The notes: generated from the letters alone by a model not told the origin. DNA of 64,000 nt from Alteribacillus sp041949975 (GCF_041949975.1 NZ_JBHFQG010000018.1:15342-79341); one strand, 5' to 3'; positions 49,031-58,557 are shown, counted from the first letter of the stretch. Translations and numbers: made by a program.

Positions 49031-50794
49031 TATAACAGTTAATATCCGTGGAGGAGACTATCTGGTTACGCAAATTAGTGAACAGGAAGCGTTTTTCCCG
49101 GAAGATTTAACAGAAGAACATGTCATGATTCAAAAAACAGCAGGACAATTTGCAGCACAGGAAGTAGAGGAAGTTTTAGAAGAGATTCAATCCCAAAATT
49201 TAGATACGGTTGTTCGTTTAATGAAAAAAGCAGGAGATCTTGGTCTTTTAGCACACAGCATACCGGAAGCTTATGGTGGCCTTGGACTTGATAAAATCAG
49301 CAAAGGTATTGTCGGTGAGCAGCTTGGCGGTACGGGCGGTTACGGCGTAGCTCATTCGAATCATACCTGTATCGCGACGCTTCCTATTACGTATTACGGC
49401 ACAAAAGAACAAAAGGAAAAGTATCTGCCAAAACTCGCGAGCGGAGAATATATTGGAGCTTATTGCTTAACAGAACCAGAAGCCGGCTCTGATGCGATGT
49501 CCGGTAAAACAACCGCCGTATTAAATGAGGAAAAAACCCATTACCTCTTAAACGGCACAAAAATCTACATTACGAACGCTGCGTTTTTTGATACTTTTAT
49601 CGTTTACTCAAAAGTGGACGGAGAACATTTTAGTGCTTTTATTGTTGAAAAAGACTTTCCCGGTCTTTCGCTGGGACCAGAAGAAAAAAAGATGGGCATT
49701 AATGGTTCTTCTATCCGGTCTGTCATTTTAGAAGACTGCAAAGTTCCTGTAGACAATCTGCTTGGAGAAATTGGAAAAGGGCACGTTATCGCCTTTACAG
49801 TACTAAACCTTGGCCGGTTTAATCTTGGAGGTGCCTGTACCGGAGCAGCAATGCAAGCGTTAAAACTGACATTAAACCATGTGCTGGAGAGAAAACAGTT
49901 GCGGACCAAGCTTGCTGATTTTGGCGCTACGAAAGAAAAACAGCAAAAATAGCTGCGCGTATTTATGCAGCTGAGTCACTTCAATACCGAACGTCTCATC
50001 TTCTTGAATCTTCTTTGCATGGAATGGATCAAGAAAAAGACATATCATCTGTAAGTGCAGCGATGTCTGAATATGCATTAGAGTGTGCGGTTTGTAAGGT
50101 GTATGGTTCTGAAACATTGGATTATGCTGTAGATGAAGGAGTGCAGCTGCACGGAGGCACCGGTTTTATACAAGAATACCGGATTGAACAGATGTATCGT
50201 GACTCCAGAATCAACCGCATTTTTGAAGGGACTAATGAAATAAACCGTTTATTGTTAACCGGACAATTCTTGAAAAAATCATTAAAAGGGGTACTGCCCT
50301 TTGAAGATAGTGTTCAAGAAGCTTACAGCCGTTTGCAAAACTGTGACCCGTCTAGTACAGCACCGCTCGAATTTATTCAAGATCTCCGTTCGGTCTATCT
50401 CGTATTGACAGACAAAGCGAACAAACGGTTCGGAAAAGAATTGCAGACAGAACAAGAAATTCTTATGACTTTATCCGATCTTGCTATTGATTTGTATGCT
50501 GCCGAATCTGCTGTTCTGCGAACGATTAAAAAAGAAGCAGCCCCTGAGTCTTTATCTTATCAGTTAATGGAAACCACACTTGAAAACACAACCGATCGTG
50601 CCATCACAGCTCTTAGAAAATTAGAAGGAACATTAGCTGATGAGCAGGAATTAGCTTCACTTTTACTCGAAGTGTTATGGAAAAAAAGATTTTCTTCATC
50701 GGTGGAAAGAAATCGAAGTATTGCTGAAAGACTGTATGAAAAGGGTACCTATACATTAATCTGGTTCGCAGCGAAATTCATCCCCCGGCAGTGA
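49023..50794 (+). pseudogene. FadE-type acyl-CoA dehydrogenase, broken by one frameshift
   Basis: The two halves together give a ~590-residue long-chain acyl-CoA dehydrogenase like B. subtilis FadE (YusJ). The first frame (49023-49952, GTG start behind GGGAGGAG) holds the N-terminal and beta domains (AYCLTEPEAGSDAMSGKTTA) and ends KLADFGATKEKQQK. The second, open from about 49940 to 50794, continues ...AKIAARIYAAESLQYRTSH and contains the catalytic Glu motif RIFEGTNEINRL. One base is missing in the A-run at ~49936-49941; adding one A restores TKEKTAKIAAR. Both frames are otherwise intact, so the lesion is recent or a sequencing error in a homopolymer. Confidence 0.85.
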
Positions 50795-50822
50795 GCCTAA
50801 TTTTTAAATAGGAGGAACTATT

Positions 50823-51504
50823 ATGAGTGATCATTTATTAACCAATGAAGAAAACGGTGTGCTTTATCTAACATTAAACCGTCCAGAAAGTTTAAATGCG
50901 TTCAGCCCCGAAATGATGAACGGTTTAGAAGAAGAACTTACGAAGGCAAGGGAAAACAGTGCTGTCAAAGTGGTCGTTTTAAGCGGTGCCGGCCGTTCGT
51001 TTAGTGCCGGTGGTGATGTGAAATCGATGGGGAACACAACTCCCCAGCAAATTTATGAACATATTAGCCGTTTAAATGATGTCATCTGTTAAAATCAAAT
51101 CGCTGGAAAAACCAGTGATAGCTGCTGTACATGGATTTGCTGCTGGTGCCGGCGGCTCTTATTTTCTCCCTAAGCTCATCGGCATTCACAGGGCCAAAGA
51201 ATGCATGTTCAATGGAGAGCCTATAGAGGCTGAAAAGGCAAAAGAATGGGGCATTGTAAACCAATTGTTTGAAGATACAGAGATAGAAGAATCGGTAAAA
51301 ATGTATGCTTTAAAAACAGCTACTGGTCCAGTGCGTGCTTTTGGCATGATGAAAAAAGTAATGGATCATTCCTTACATGCAAACCTTGATGAAATTCTAG
51401 AAGAAGAAAGAATTTCACAGACATTGCTCGCTTCTAGTGAAGATCACCAGGAAGGGGTTAACGCTTTTAAAGAAAAAAGAAAGCCTGCATTTACAGGTGC
51501 TTAA
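50823..51504 (+). pseudogene. Crotonase-family gene with a frameshift and an internal deletion
   Basis: First frame 50823-51092 carries LTLNRPESLNAFSPEMM and RSFSAGGDVKSM; the second, 51076-51504, carries EKPVIAAVHGFAAGAG and KECMFNGEPIEAEKAKEWGI. An extra T near 51087-51091 (TGTTAAAATC) causes the frameshift. In addition AAGAG is joined directly to GGSYFLPKLIG, so about 28 residues with the second oxyanion and catalytic-Glu region are missing. Two independent lesions make this a true pseudogene rather than a sequencing error. Confidence 0.85.
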
Positions 51505-51523
51505 GTGAGAAGGGAGGCAGTAC

Positions 51524-52194
51524 ATGAAAGCAATACAGTTTACAGAATATGGCGGACTGGAAGTGCTTCAGCTTGTTGATCTTGCTCAGCCGGAGCCGAA
51601 AGAAAAAGAAGTGGTTATAAAAATAAATGCGATAGGTGTTAACTATGCGGATATTGCACGAAGAGAGGGTCAATACGTCATAGATGTTCCTCTTCCTCAT
51701 GTGCCGGGCTCTGAAGTAGCGAGCGTCATTAAAAAAACAGGGGCAGGAGTAACTCGATTTAAAGAAGGAGATCGGGTCGTAACTTTACTTAGCGGGAAAA
51801 ATGCCACGGGCTATGCGGAATATAAAATTGCTGATGAAAGAGGGCTGATTCCTATGCCTCAAGGGGTTGACGACAAGCATGCAGCCGCTATTCCCCTGCA
51901 AGGTTTAAGTGCTTATCATGTTATTAAAATGATGGGACGAATGGAAGATGCGGCAGCGGGGGCGTTGGACTCTTTGCTGTTCAGCTTGGGAACGGAAAAT
52001 AAGAGTGTTATTGGTTTTTTCCTGCCACAAATCATGAAAAAACAGCAGCTCTTTCAACAAAGTCTTTTGCATATATTGAAGAAGGGAAAATTAAACTCGA
52101 AATTGGCGGAGTCTTTCCATTAGAAGAGGCAGCGGAAGTTCATCGCAAGCTTCAAGGACGTAAGACGAAAGGAAAGTTGAATCTTACGCCTTAA
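51524..52194 (+). pseudogene. Quinone oxidoreductase-like (MDR) gene lacking most of its NADP domain
   Basis: The N-terminal catalytic domain is intact (start 51524, AAGGGAGG): MKAIQFTEYGGLEVLQLVDL ... VPGSEVASVIKKTGAG ... IPLQGLSAYHVIKMMGR. Then MED is joined to AAAGALDSLLFSLGTENKS, so roughly 100 residues of the nucleotide-binding domain (including the expected AAAGGVG loop region) are gone. Near 52080-52095 a frameshift follows; the original C-terminus is seen in another frame as YIEEGKIKLEIGGVFPLEEA ... KTKGKLNLTP, ending at 52194. Confidence 0.82.
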
Positions 52195-52201
52195 CAAATG
52201 A

Positions 52202-52259
52202 AAAGCGCAAGTACTCTTATTTGAAAGGTCATTATCAAATGAAAAGGCACTTGCGCTTT
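52202..52259 (+). terminator. Long-loop hairpin after the MDR pseudogene
   Basis: AAAGCGCAAGT (52202-52212) and ACTTGCGCTTT (52249-52259) are perfectly complementary, 36 bases apart. The loop contains a second inverted pair (TTATTTGA/TTATCAAAT, imperfect). It may act as a terminator; the T-tail is short. Confidence 0.5.
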
Positions 52260-52327
52260 CTGGTACTACTGAGAAAGAAATAACATTCTCTTTTAAAATA
52301 ATTAAAAATTGTATATTATTATAATCT

Positions 52328-53775
52328 TCTAAAGAAAAGCTCCGCAGGCAACAAGGGCATTGGAGTGCGAGAGAGAGTATAGAAAAGCTGTGTGATACAG
52401 GAACCTTTTTGGAGCTTGGAACGTATGCACATTCTACAAGACAAAACGCCAGCTGATGGACTGAGTGGCGGAATCGCAGAAGTAAAAGGCCGGCCGGCAG
52501 TCATACAGGCGCTTGATCCGCTTGTGATGGCTAGTACGGAAGGAGAAGTACACTTAAGGAAAAGCGAATTCTGTCATTCCTATGCTAAAAAAAGAAACCT
52601 TCCTCTCTTTAATTTATGTGAGGGAGGCGGTCTGAGAATGCCAGACGGTGTGGGATCAGATGGTATTAGTGACAAACTCTTTCCGGACTGTCTGCTTGAT
52701 CATGGACGTACTGCTCCTGTTTTAACTGCCATTCTTGGAGACAGCACCTGGATGGCTGTCACTTCTGATTTTGTGAATCAAAAACAAGGAACTGGTATGG
52801 CAGTTGCCGGACCAAGAATGCTTGAAATGGCGAGCGGAGAAAAACTCAGCGGTGATGAATTAGGAGGCACCGCTGTTCACGTTGCTCATACAGGACAAAT
52901 CGACCATATTGGACAAAATGAAAAAGAAACCATCGAAGCGCTGCAAGACTTTTTCGAATACCTTCCGTCTAATGAAAAAGACACTCCTCCTTTTAAGGAA
53001 AGCAGAGAAGGTGGAGTGGTTGAAAAACCGGAGCTAGAAGATTGTTCCTTCCAATAACCGCAAAATTTATGACATGAAAAAAGTAATAGAAGCTATATTT
53101 GATAAAGGGTCTCTTTTTGAATTCAGACCTTTTTACGGAAGAGCCATTATAACAGGCATAGTAAGGATTGGAGGGTTTACGGCAGGTGTTGTTGCCAGCC
53201 AGCCAAAACATATGTCTGGTGCGGCAGGACCGCAGGAATGTGATAAAACTACTGAATTTATGTGTCTATGTGATTCGTACCATATTCCGATCATTTTCTT
53301 ACATGATACACCAGGATTTAGAATAAGCAGTCAAGCTGAAAAACAGAAAATGCCAGGAAAAATTATGAATTGGAATCAGGCACTTGCAAAATCAACCGTA
53401 CCTAAATTATCCATTGTGATTCGAAAAAGCATTGGAGCAGCTTACGGAAATATGTGCGGTCCCGGAATGGGAGCTGATGTTGTAGCAGCCTGGCCTGCTG
53501 CTGAGATTAATTTTATCGGACCGGAAGTCGGCATTAATGTTGTTAATGGAAGACAGCTTCAAGGTTCAGAAGACCCTGCTTCTGAGAGAGCGGCCTTTCT
53601 GGAAAACTGGGCGTTTGACAGTTCTCCTTAAAAAGCTGCAGGCAAATTTTTAATAGATGAAATCATAGAACCGAGCCAGACAAGATCATTTTTATATCGA
53701 TTTATAAAAATAGCACATGCAGGTGGCCCTCCAAAAAGTGAAAGACGTCTGGCAGACTGGCCCATGTCCTTATAA
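52328..53775 (+). pseudogene. Acyl-CoA carboxylase carboxyltransferase subunit, multiply frameshifted
   Basis: Homologous stretches of a biotin-dependent carboxyltransferase (PccB/MmdA/YngE type) appear in three frames: GHWSARESIEKLCDTGTFLE (~52340-52437), then TPADGLSGGIAEVKGRPAVI through the GGGLRMPDG and KQGTGMAVAGP segments (to ~53040), then IVPSNNRKIYD ... GIVRIGGFTAGVVASQP ... FLHDTPGF. That third frame ends at a TAA (53629-53631), after which homology continues (FLIDEIIEPSQTRSF ... SERRLADWPMSL) to 53775. No start codon remains. Two frameshifts and one nonsense codon make it a clear pseudogene. Confidence 0.85.
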
Positions 53776-53794
53776 TGAAAAAGGGGGTAACCTT

Positions 53795-55450
53795 ATGCCT
53801 TCATCATTTGATCAAAGTCACCCAGATTTGAAAAACAAAACTGTATTCTATCCGTTTGGTCAAAAGCCATTGCATCATTATTTAAAAATTCATACAAAAC
53901 GTAACCCAACCAAAACAGCTTATATATATTACGGATATAAAGTGAGCTGGCAGGAATTATGGGAAGGTGTGCAGACAACCGCTCGGTTTTTTCAAAAGAA
54001 AAACATAAAAAAAGGCGACCGCATCGGCCTGTTTATGCAAAATTGTCCGCAGTATATTATTTCGCACTACGCTGTGCAGTATCTTGGTGCCATTGTATGT
54101 CCATTAAATCCAATGTACAAAGAAAAAGAATTAAACTATCTTATCGAAGAAGCAGGAATAAGAGCCATTTGCTGCACAGAAGAACTTCTTCCAGTTGTAC
54201 GCGCTCTCTCTTCACAGTTAGATTGGACGCTCGTTGCTCATTATGTTGAATTTTTACCGGAACAATCTGAGTTCAGGCTTCCAGATGAGCTTTCGGTCCA
54301 ACCACTTGAAAAGAGAGAAGGAGAAACAGCGTGGGCGGATGTGAAAAAAATGGAATTACCTCCTATAAAGCCGGCTGAAATCGATCTCGATGAAGATGTT
54401 GCTTTAATGGCTTTTACCTCAGGTACTACAGGCAAGCCGAAAGCTGCAATGCTGACGTTTAAAAATGCTCTTTTCAAGACCGCCGCCTCCGTTCATGTAA
54501 ACGAGGTTCAAGAGGAAGAAAGATGGCTTGCAGTTATGCCGCTGTGTCATATTGCAGGTATGGTAATGGGGGTGAACATACCTGTTTTTACTGGTTCGCC
54601 TTGTGTGTTATTTGCCCGATTTGATCCGAAAGAAGTTTTGAAAGCGCTTCAAAAATATCAAGTAACAGTCTGGTACAGCATAGCCCCGATGAATGAAGCA
54701 ATTTTGGCTTTAACAGATGAAACGACTCCAAGGTTGTCTTCTCTTCGAGTCAATATGTGTACTAGTTTTGGTATGCTTGTCACGGAAGACCTTGCTTCCC
54801 GCTGGAAAGACTTTGCACCGAACAGCGATTTATTCGAAGCCGCCTATGGGCTCAGTGAAACGCATACCGTCGATACGTACATGCCAAAAGAAAACGTGAA
54901 ATTTGGTTCGGTCGGTAAACCGATTACAGATACCGAAATTGTCATTAGAGGGTTTGAATCAGGAGAGTCGCTGCCAACAGGAGAACACGGTGAAATAACA
55001 GTGAAAAATCCAGGCGTGTTTAAAGGCTACTGGAACCGACTACAAGCAACCGCTGACACCTTAAAAGACGGATGGGTCTATACGGGAGACGTAGGTTATA
55101 TCGATGAAGAAGGGTATTTATTTTTTGAAGGACGTTTAAAAGAAATGATTAAATGTTCCGGCTACAGCGTTTTCCCAGAAGACGTTGAAACGTTATTAAA
55201 AAAGCATCCTGCTGTATCTCAGTCAGCAGTTATTGGTATTCCGGATGAAAAACGTGGAGAATCGGTGAAAGCATTTATCGTTTTAAAGCCTGGAAAAGAA
55301 GAGAAGTTTAACGAAAATGATATAAAAAAATGGGCGAAAGAAAATATGGCTGCCTACAAGGTACCGGCAAAAATTGAATTTCGCTCTTTTTTACCTACTA
55401 CGAGTACTGGAAAACTGCTTCGCCGAGCGCTGCAGGAAGAAAAATCATAA
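53795..55450 (+). CDS. AMP-forming acyl-CoA ligase 2
   Basis: A 551-residue intact adenylate-forming ligase: FTSGTTGKPKAAMLTF (~207-222), AYGLSETHTVDTY (~349-361), YTGDVGYIDEEGYLFFEGR (~429-447) and the catalytic Lys in STGKLLRR. In the motif after YTGD the residues are GRLKEMI rather than DRxKE. Start at 53795 behind AAAAAGGGGGTAACC; an in-frame ATG 78 bases upstream lies in the carboxyltransferase remnant. It shares about a third to a half of visible motif residues with ligases 1 and 3. Substrate unknown, probably a medium-chain or aromatic acid. Confidence 0.9.
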   Translation: MPSSFDQSHPDLKNKTVFYPFGQKPLHHYLKIHTKRNPTKTAYIYYGYKVSWQELWEGVQTTARFFQKKNIKKGDRIGLFMQNCPQYIISHYAVQYLGAIVCPLNPMYKEKELNYLIEEAGIRAICCTEELLPVVRALSSQLDWTLVAHYVEFLPEQSEFRLPDELSVQPLEKREGETAWADVKKMELPPIKPAEIDLDEDVALMAFTSGTTGKPKAAMLTFKNALFKTAASVHVNEVQEEERWLAVMPLCHIAGMVMGVNIPVFTGSPCVLFARFDPKEVLKALQKYQVTVWYSIAPMNEAILALTDETTPRLSSLRVNMCTSFGMLVTEDLASRWKDFAPNSDLFEAAYGLSETHTVDTYMPKENVKFGSVGKPITDTEIVIRGFESGESLPTGEHGEITVKNPGVFKGYWNRLQATADTLKDGWVYTGDVGYIDEEGYLFFEGRLKEMIKCSGYSVFPEDVETLLKKHPAVSQSAVIGIPDEKRGESVKAFIVLKPGKEEKFNENDIKKWAKENMAAYKVPAKIEFRSFLPTTSTGKLLRRALQEEKS

Positions 55451-55466
55451 AGAGAGGAGATTGGTT

Positions 55467-57134
55467 ATGGAAGCATATAAACAATTTTGGCCAAAAAGAT
55501 TGCCGCATACACTTACAATTCCGTCTATTAGTGTACATGATAACTTGCGGATGACAGTTGAAAAATATCCAGATAAAGTAGCAGTACACTACTACGGAAC
55601 CACTTACACTTATCAAGAACTACTTGAACAAGTATCAGAAACCGCAGCGTTTTTACAAAAAGAATTGGACGTAAAAAAAGGAGAACGCATTTTATTGTAT
55701 ATGCAAAATTCTCCCTCTTTTATAATAAGCTATTACGCTATTTTAATGGCAGGAGCAGTAGTCGTGCCGGTAAACCCGATGAATAAAACCGCAGAGATCT
55801 CGTTTTACCGAAAGGATTGTGAAGCACGTTATGTCATTGCCGGACAGGAACTTCTTTCTAATGTGATTCCTCTGTTAAGGGAAAAAGTGCTTAAAAATGC
55901 ATTAGTCGCCTCTTACGGGGATTTTATCAAGGAAAATCAGCCTGCATTTCAGGTTCCTAAAGAAGTAGAGCTGACGTCTTCTCGACTTAATATGAAAGAA
56001 GGGATAATCAGCTGGGAAGCCATCAAGCAAGCGAGCGGCGCCTTTGAAACGATCCCAGTTGATGTGGATGAACTGGCATGTCTTCCATATACATCCGGAA
56101 CGACAGGTAATCCCAAAGGTTGTATGCATACACACCGTACCATTCAAGCAAATATTATTGGCACTGCAGCCTGGATGAGTATGACATCCGACGCCGTTCA
56201 TTTAATGTCGCTGCCGTTGTTTCATGTGACCGGCATGCAGCACAGCATGAATGCTCCTATTTACACCGGATCGAGCATGGTAGTGATGACACGCTGGGAC
56301 CGAGACACAGCTGTTAAATTAATAGAGCATTATAAATGTACCAATTGGACGAATATCAGCACGATGGTCGTTGATTTTCTTTCTAAACCGGATATTGAAG
56401 AAAAAGATTTATCTTCACTCCAGGTTGTTGGCGGCGGAGGAGCACCGCTTCCAAAAGCCATAGGAGAAAAATTAGAACATCTGACCGGGATTACGTATTG
56501 TGAAGGGTATGGGCTGAGCGAGACCATTTCACAGACTCATTTTAATCCGCCTGATCGTCCAAAACTACAGTGTTTAGGCATTCCTTCTTTTGACGTATCT
56601 GTCAAAATAATTAACCAGGACACTGAAGAAGAGGTCCCAGTTGGAGCAGAAGGAGAGATTGCGGTACACGGTCCGCAAGTGTTCGAAGGGTATTGGAACA
56701 GACCGGAAGAAAACCTAAAAGTATTTTTTGAAGCAGACGGTAAACGTTTTTTCCGTACAGGAGATATTGGTTATCAAGATGAAGAAGGATATTTCTTCAT
56801 GGTTGACCGGAAAAAGAGGATGATTAACGTATCCGGATACAAAGTCTGGCCTGCCGAAGTTGAGGCTAAGCTCTACAGCCATTCAGCTGTCGAACAGGCT
56901 TGTATTGTTGGAACACCTCATCCCCGCAGTGGAGAAACAGTAAAAGCTTATGTTGTACCGCAGAAAAACGTCACCAATAAAGAAGAACTTGCCGAAGAGA
57001 TTAAAGCATGGGCAAAAGAAAGGATGGCAGCTTACAAATGTCCGGCCATTGTGGAATTTATTGATGAGCTTCCTAAAACAGCGAGCGGAAAGATATTATG
57101 GAGAAGCTTGCAGGATAAAGAATTTCAAAAATAA
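55467..57134 (+). CDS. AMP-forming acyl-CoA ligase 3
   Basis: A 555-residue intact ligase, start at 55467 behind AGAGAGGAG, 16 bases after ligase 2. YTSGTTGNPKGCMHTH (~210-225), GYGLSETISQTHFNPP (~347-362), RTGDIGYQDEEGYFFMVDR (~432-450) and the catalytic Lys in TASGKILWR are complete. It differs enough from ligases 1 and 2 to suggest a different acid. Together the three ligases suggest that several acids, or one acid and its breakdown products, enter the pathway. Confidence 0.92.
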   Translation: MEAYKQFWPKRLPHTLTIPSISVHDNLRMTVEKYPDKVAVHYYGTTYTYQELLEQVSETAAFLQKELDVKKGERILLYMQNSPSFIISYYAILMAGAVVVPVNPMNKTAEISFYRKDCEARYVIAGQELLSNVIPLLREKVLKNALVASYGDFIKENQPAFQVPKEVELTSSRLNMKEGIISWEAIKQASGAFETIPVDVDELACLPYTSGTTGNPKGCMHTHRTIQANIIGTAAWMSMTSDAVHLMSLPLFHVTGMQHSMNAPIYTGSSMVVMTRWDRDTAVKLIEHYKCTNWTNISTMVVDFLSKPDIEEKDLSSLQVVGGGGAPLPKAIGEKLEHLTGITYCEGYGLSETISQTHFNPPDRPKLQCLGIPSFDVSVKIINQDTEEEVPVGAEGEIAVHGPQVFEGYWNRPEENLKVFFEADGKRFFRTGDIGYQDEEGYFFMVDRKKRMINVSGYKVWPAEVEAKLYSHSAVEQACIVGTPHPRSGETVKAYVVPQKNVTNKEELAEEIKAWAKERMAAYKCPAIVEFIDELPKTASGKILWRSLQDKEFQK

Positions 57135-57146
57135 AGAGGGCTGACA

Positions 57147-58121
57147 ATGGGACAGATAGAAACCGTTTTAGGTCCAGTAGACGCAGAGGAATTAGGGAAG
57201 ACCTTGATTCATGAGCATTTTTCTTCGGCTATCCTGGATTTGGAAGGGGACAGGACTTTAGGAAAGTATGACTTTGATGAAAAAGTTAAACAAGGAGTGG
57301 CTGCTGCTGAATTAATGCAGACGAAAGGTGTTGAGACAGTCGTTGATCCCACACCTAATGAATGCGGCAGAGATATAAACTTATTAAAAGCCGTAGCAGA
57401 AAAAACAGGATTAAATATCATTTGTGCCACAGGATTTTATTATGAAGGAGAGGGAGCTACTCCTTACTTTAAATTTCGCCAATCCCTCGGAAGTGCTGAA
57501 GAAGAAATATATGAAATGTTTATCGAAGAAATCACCAATGGCATTGAAGGCACTGAAATTAAACCAGGGATTATAAAATTGGCATCAAGCAAAGGCGAAA
57601 TAACTGATTATGAGAGAATGTTTTTTCAGGCTGGGGCAAGAGCACAGAAAGAGACAGGGATAGTTCTTTTAACTCAAACTCAGGAAGGGACAATGGGACC
57701 AGAACAAGTCAAGCTGCTCATTGAAAAAGGGGCAGATCCTTCCCGCATAGTGATAGGCCATATGTGCGGCGCCACTAATATTAAGGAACACCTCAATACT
57801 CTAGAACAAGGTGTTTATATTGCAATGGACCGTTTTGGTCTTCAGGGAGCGGTTGGTGCACCTCGGGATGAGGAAAGGTTAGCTGTGCTACATGGGCTGC
57901 TCGGATTAGGGTATGAAGAAAAACTATTTTTATCTCATGATACTGTAAATGTGTGGTGGGGTCGTCCGCCTGTCATTCCAGAAGCATTGAAGGAACTGCT
58001 GCAGAATTGGCGGCCTGATCACTTGTTTGAGCACATTGTGCCGGCTTTACAAGAAAAAGGCGTGTCCCAGGCAACGCTGGATATTTTATTTAAAAGAAAT
58101 GCAGCTTCGCTTTTTAAATAA
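57147..58121 (+). CDS. Phosphotriesterase/lactonase-like amidohydrolase with a substituted metal ligand
   Basis: A 324-residue TIM-barrel protein of the phosphotriesterase family, whose members hydrolyse lactones or phosphotriesters. Metal residues H22 and H24 (LIHEHF), the carboxylated lysine K144 (GIIKLAS), H205 (IGHMCG) and D265 (LSHD) are in place. The position equivalent to His201 of phosphotriesterase (in the THT motif) is Gln177, in LLTQTQEGTMG, codon CAA at 57675-57677. A single-base change from a His codon explains it. Activity is therefore doubtful. It starts 12 bases after ligase 3, in the same operon. A lactonase would supply hydroxy acids to the ligases. Confidence 0.85.
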   Translation: MGQIETVLGPVDAEELGKTLIHEHFSSAILDLEGDRTLGKYDFDEKVKQGVAAAELMQTKGVETVVDPTPNECGRDINLLKAVAEKTGLNIICATGFYYEGEGATPYFKFRQSLGSAEEEIYEMFIEEITNGIEGTEIKPGIIKLASSKGEITDYERMFFQAGARAQKETGIVLLTQTQEGTMGPEQVKLLIEKGADPSRIVIGHMCGATNIKEHLNTLEQGVYIAMDRFGLQGAVGAPRDEERLAVLHGLLGLGYEEKLFLSHDTVNVWWGRPPVIPEALKELLQNWRPDHLFEHIVPALQEKGVSQATLDILFKRNAASLFK

Positions 58122-58148
58122 AAAAAGAGGATAGCATGATGACAAAAA

Positions 58149-58183
58149 TGGCAGCGGACAAAGCAATGCTCTATTCGCTGCCA
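58149..58183 (-). repeat. Short hairpin repeat, family C, copy 2
   Basis: On the minus strand TGGCAGCGAAT...TCCGCTGCCA, followed by TTTTT. It is the inverse-oriented relative of 6044-6077. It could terminate minus-strand transcripts coming from ylaI. Confidence 0.6.
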
Positions 58184-58557
58184 ATGAGAAATATTCAGAG
58201 TTTATTGTGCTAATTTCACGAAACGGTGTGTATGCTTGTTTTGTTATACGGACATTCGTTCCGCTATATCGAATAAAATAGGATCTTCGGAACGTTCCAA
58301 GGACATATGATCCCTTATTACAAGCCAAATCGCTGAAATTTTATCGTCATTTAAAGCAAGTAACGGAATCAATGTCCACATGAACCCCGTTTATCAAGTA
58401 ATTCATTAAAATAACGTATCTCATGTCCGTGACTACATACTGATAGATCAATCAATCTCAGGGAGGGGTTCCTCAAAACTAAGATTTTTCATTTCAAATA
58501 TCAGCAATTGATTCCTATTCCATTGCTGCATACTACCTTTTTGAAACAGCCCCTGTA
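58184..58557. other. Non-coding stretch with a possible decayed reading frame
   Basis: No intact gene. On the minus strand ~58250-58377 a frame reads LIPLLALNDDKISAIWLVIR then DHMSLERSEDPILFDIAERM. It looks protein-like but is closed by stops on both sides; I cannot identify it. B. subtilis has ylaJ after ylaI, but this does not resemble it. Confidence 0.3.
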
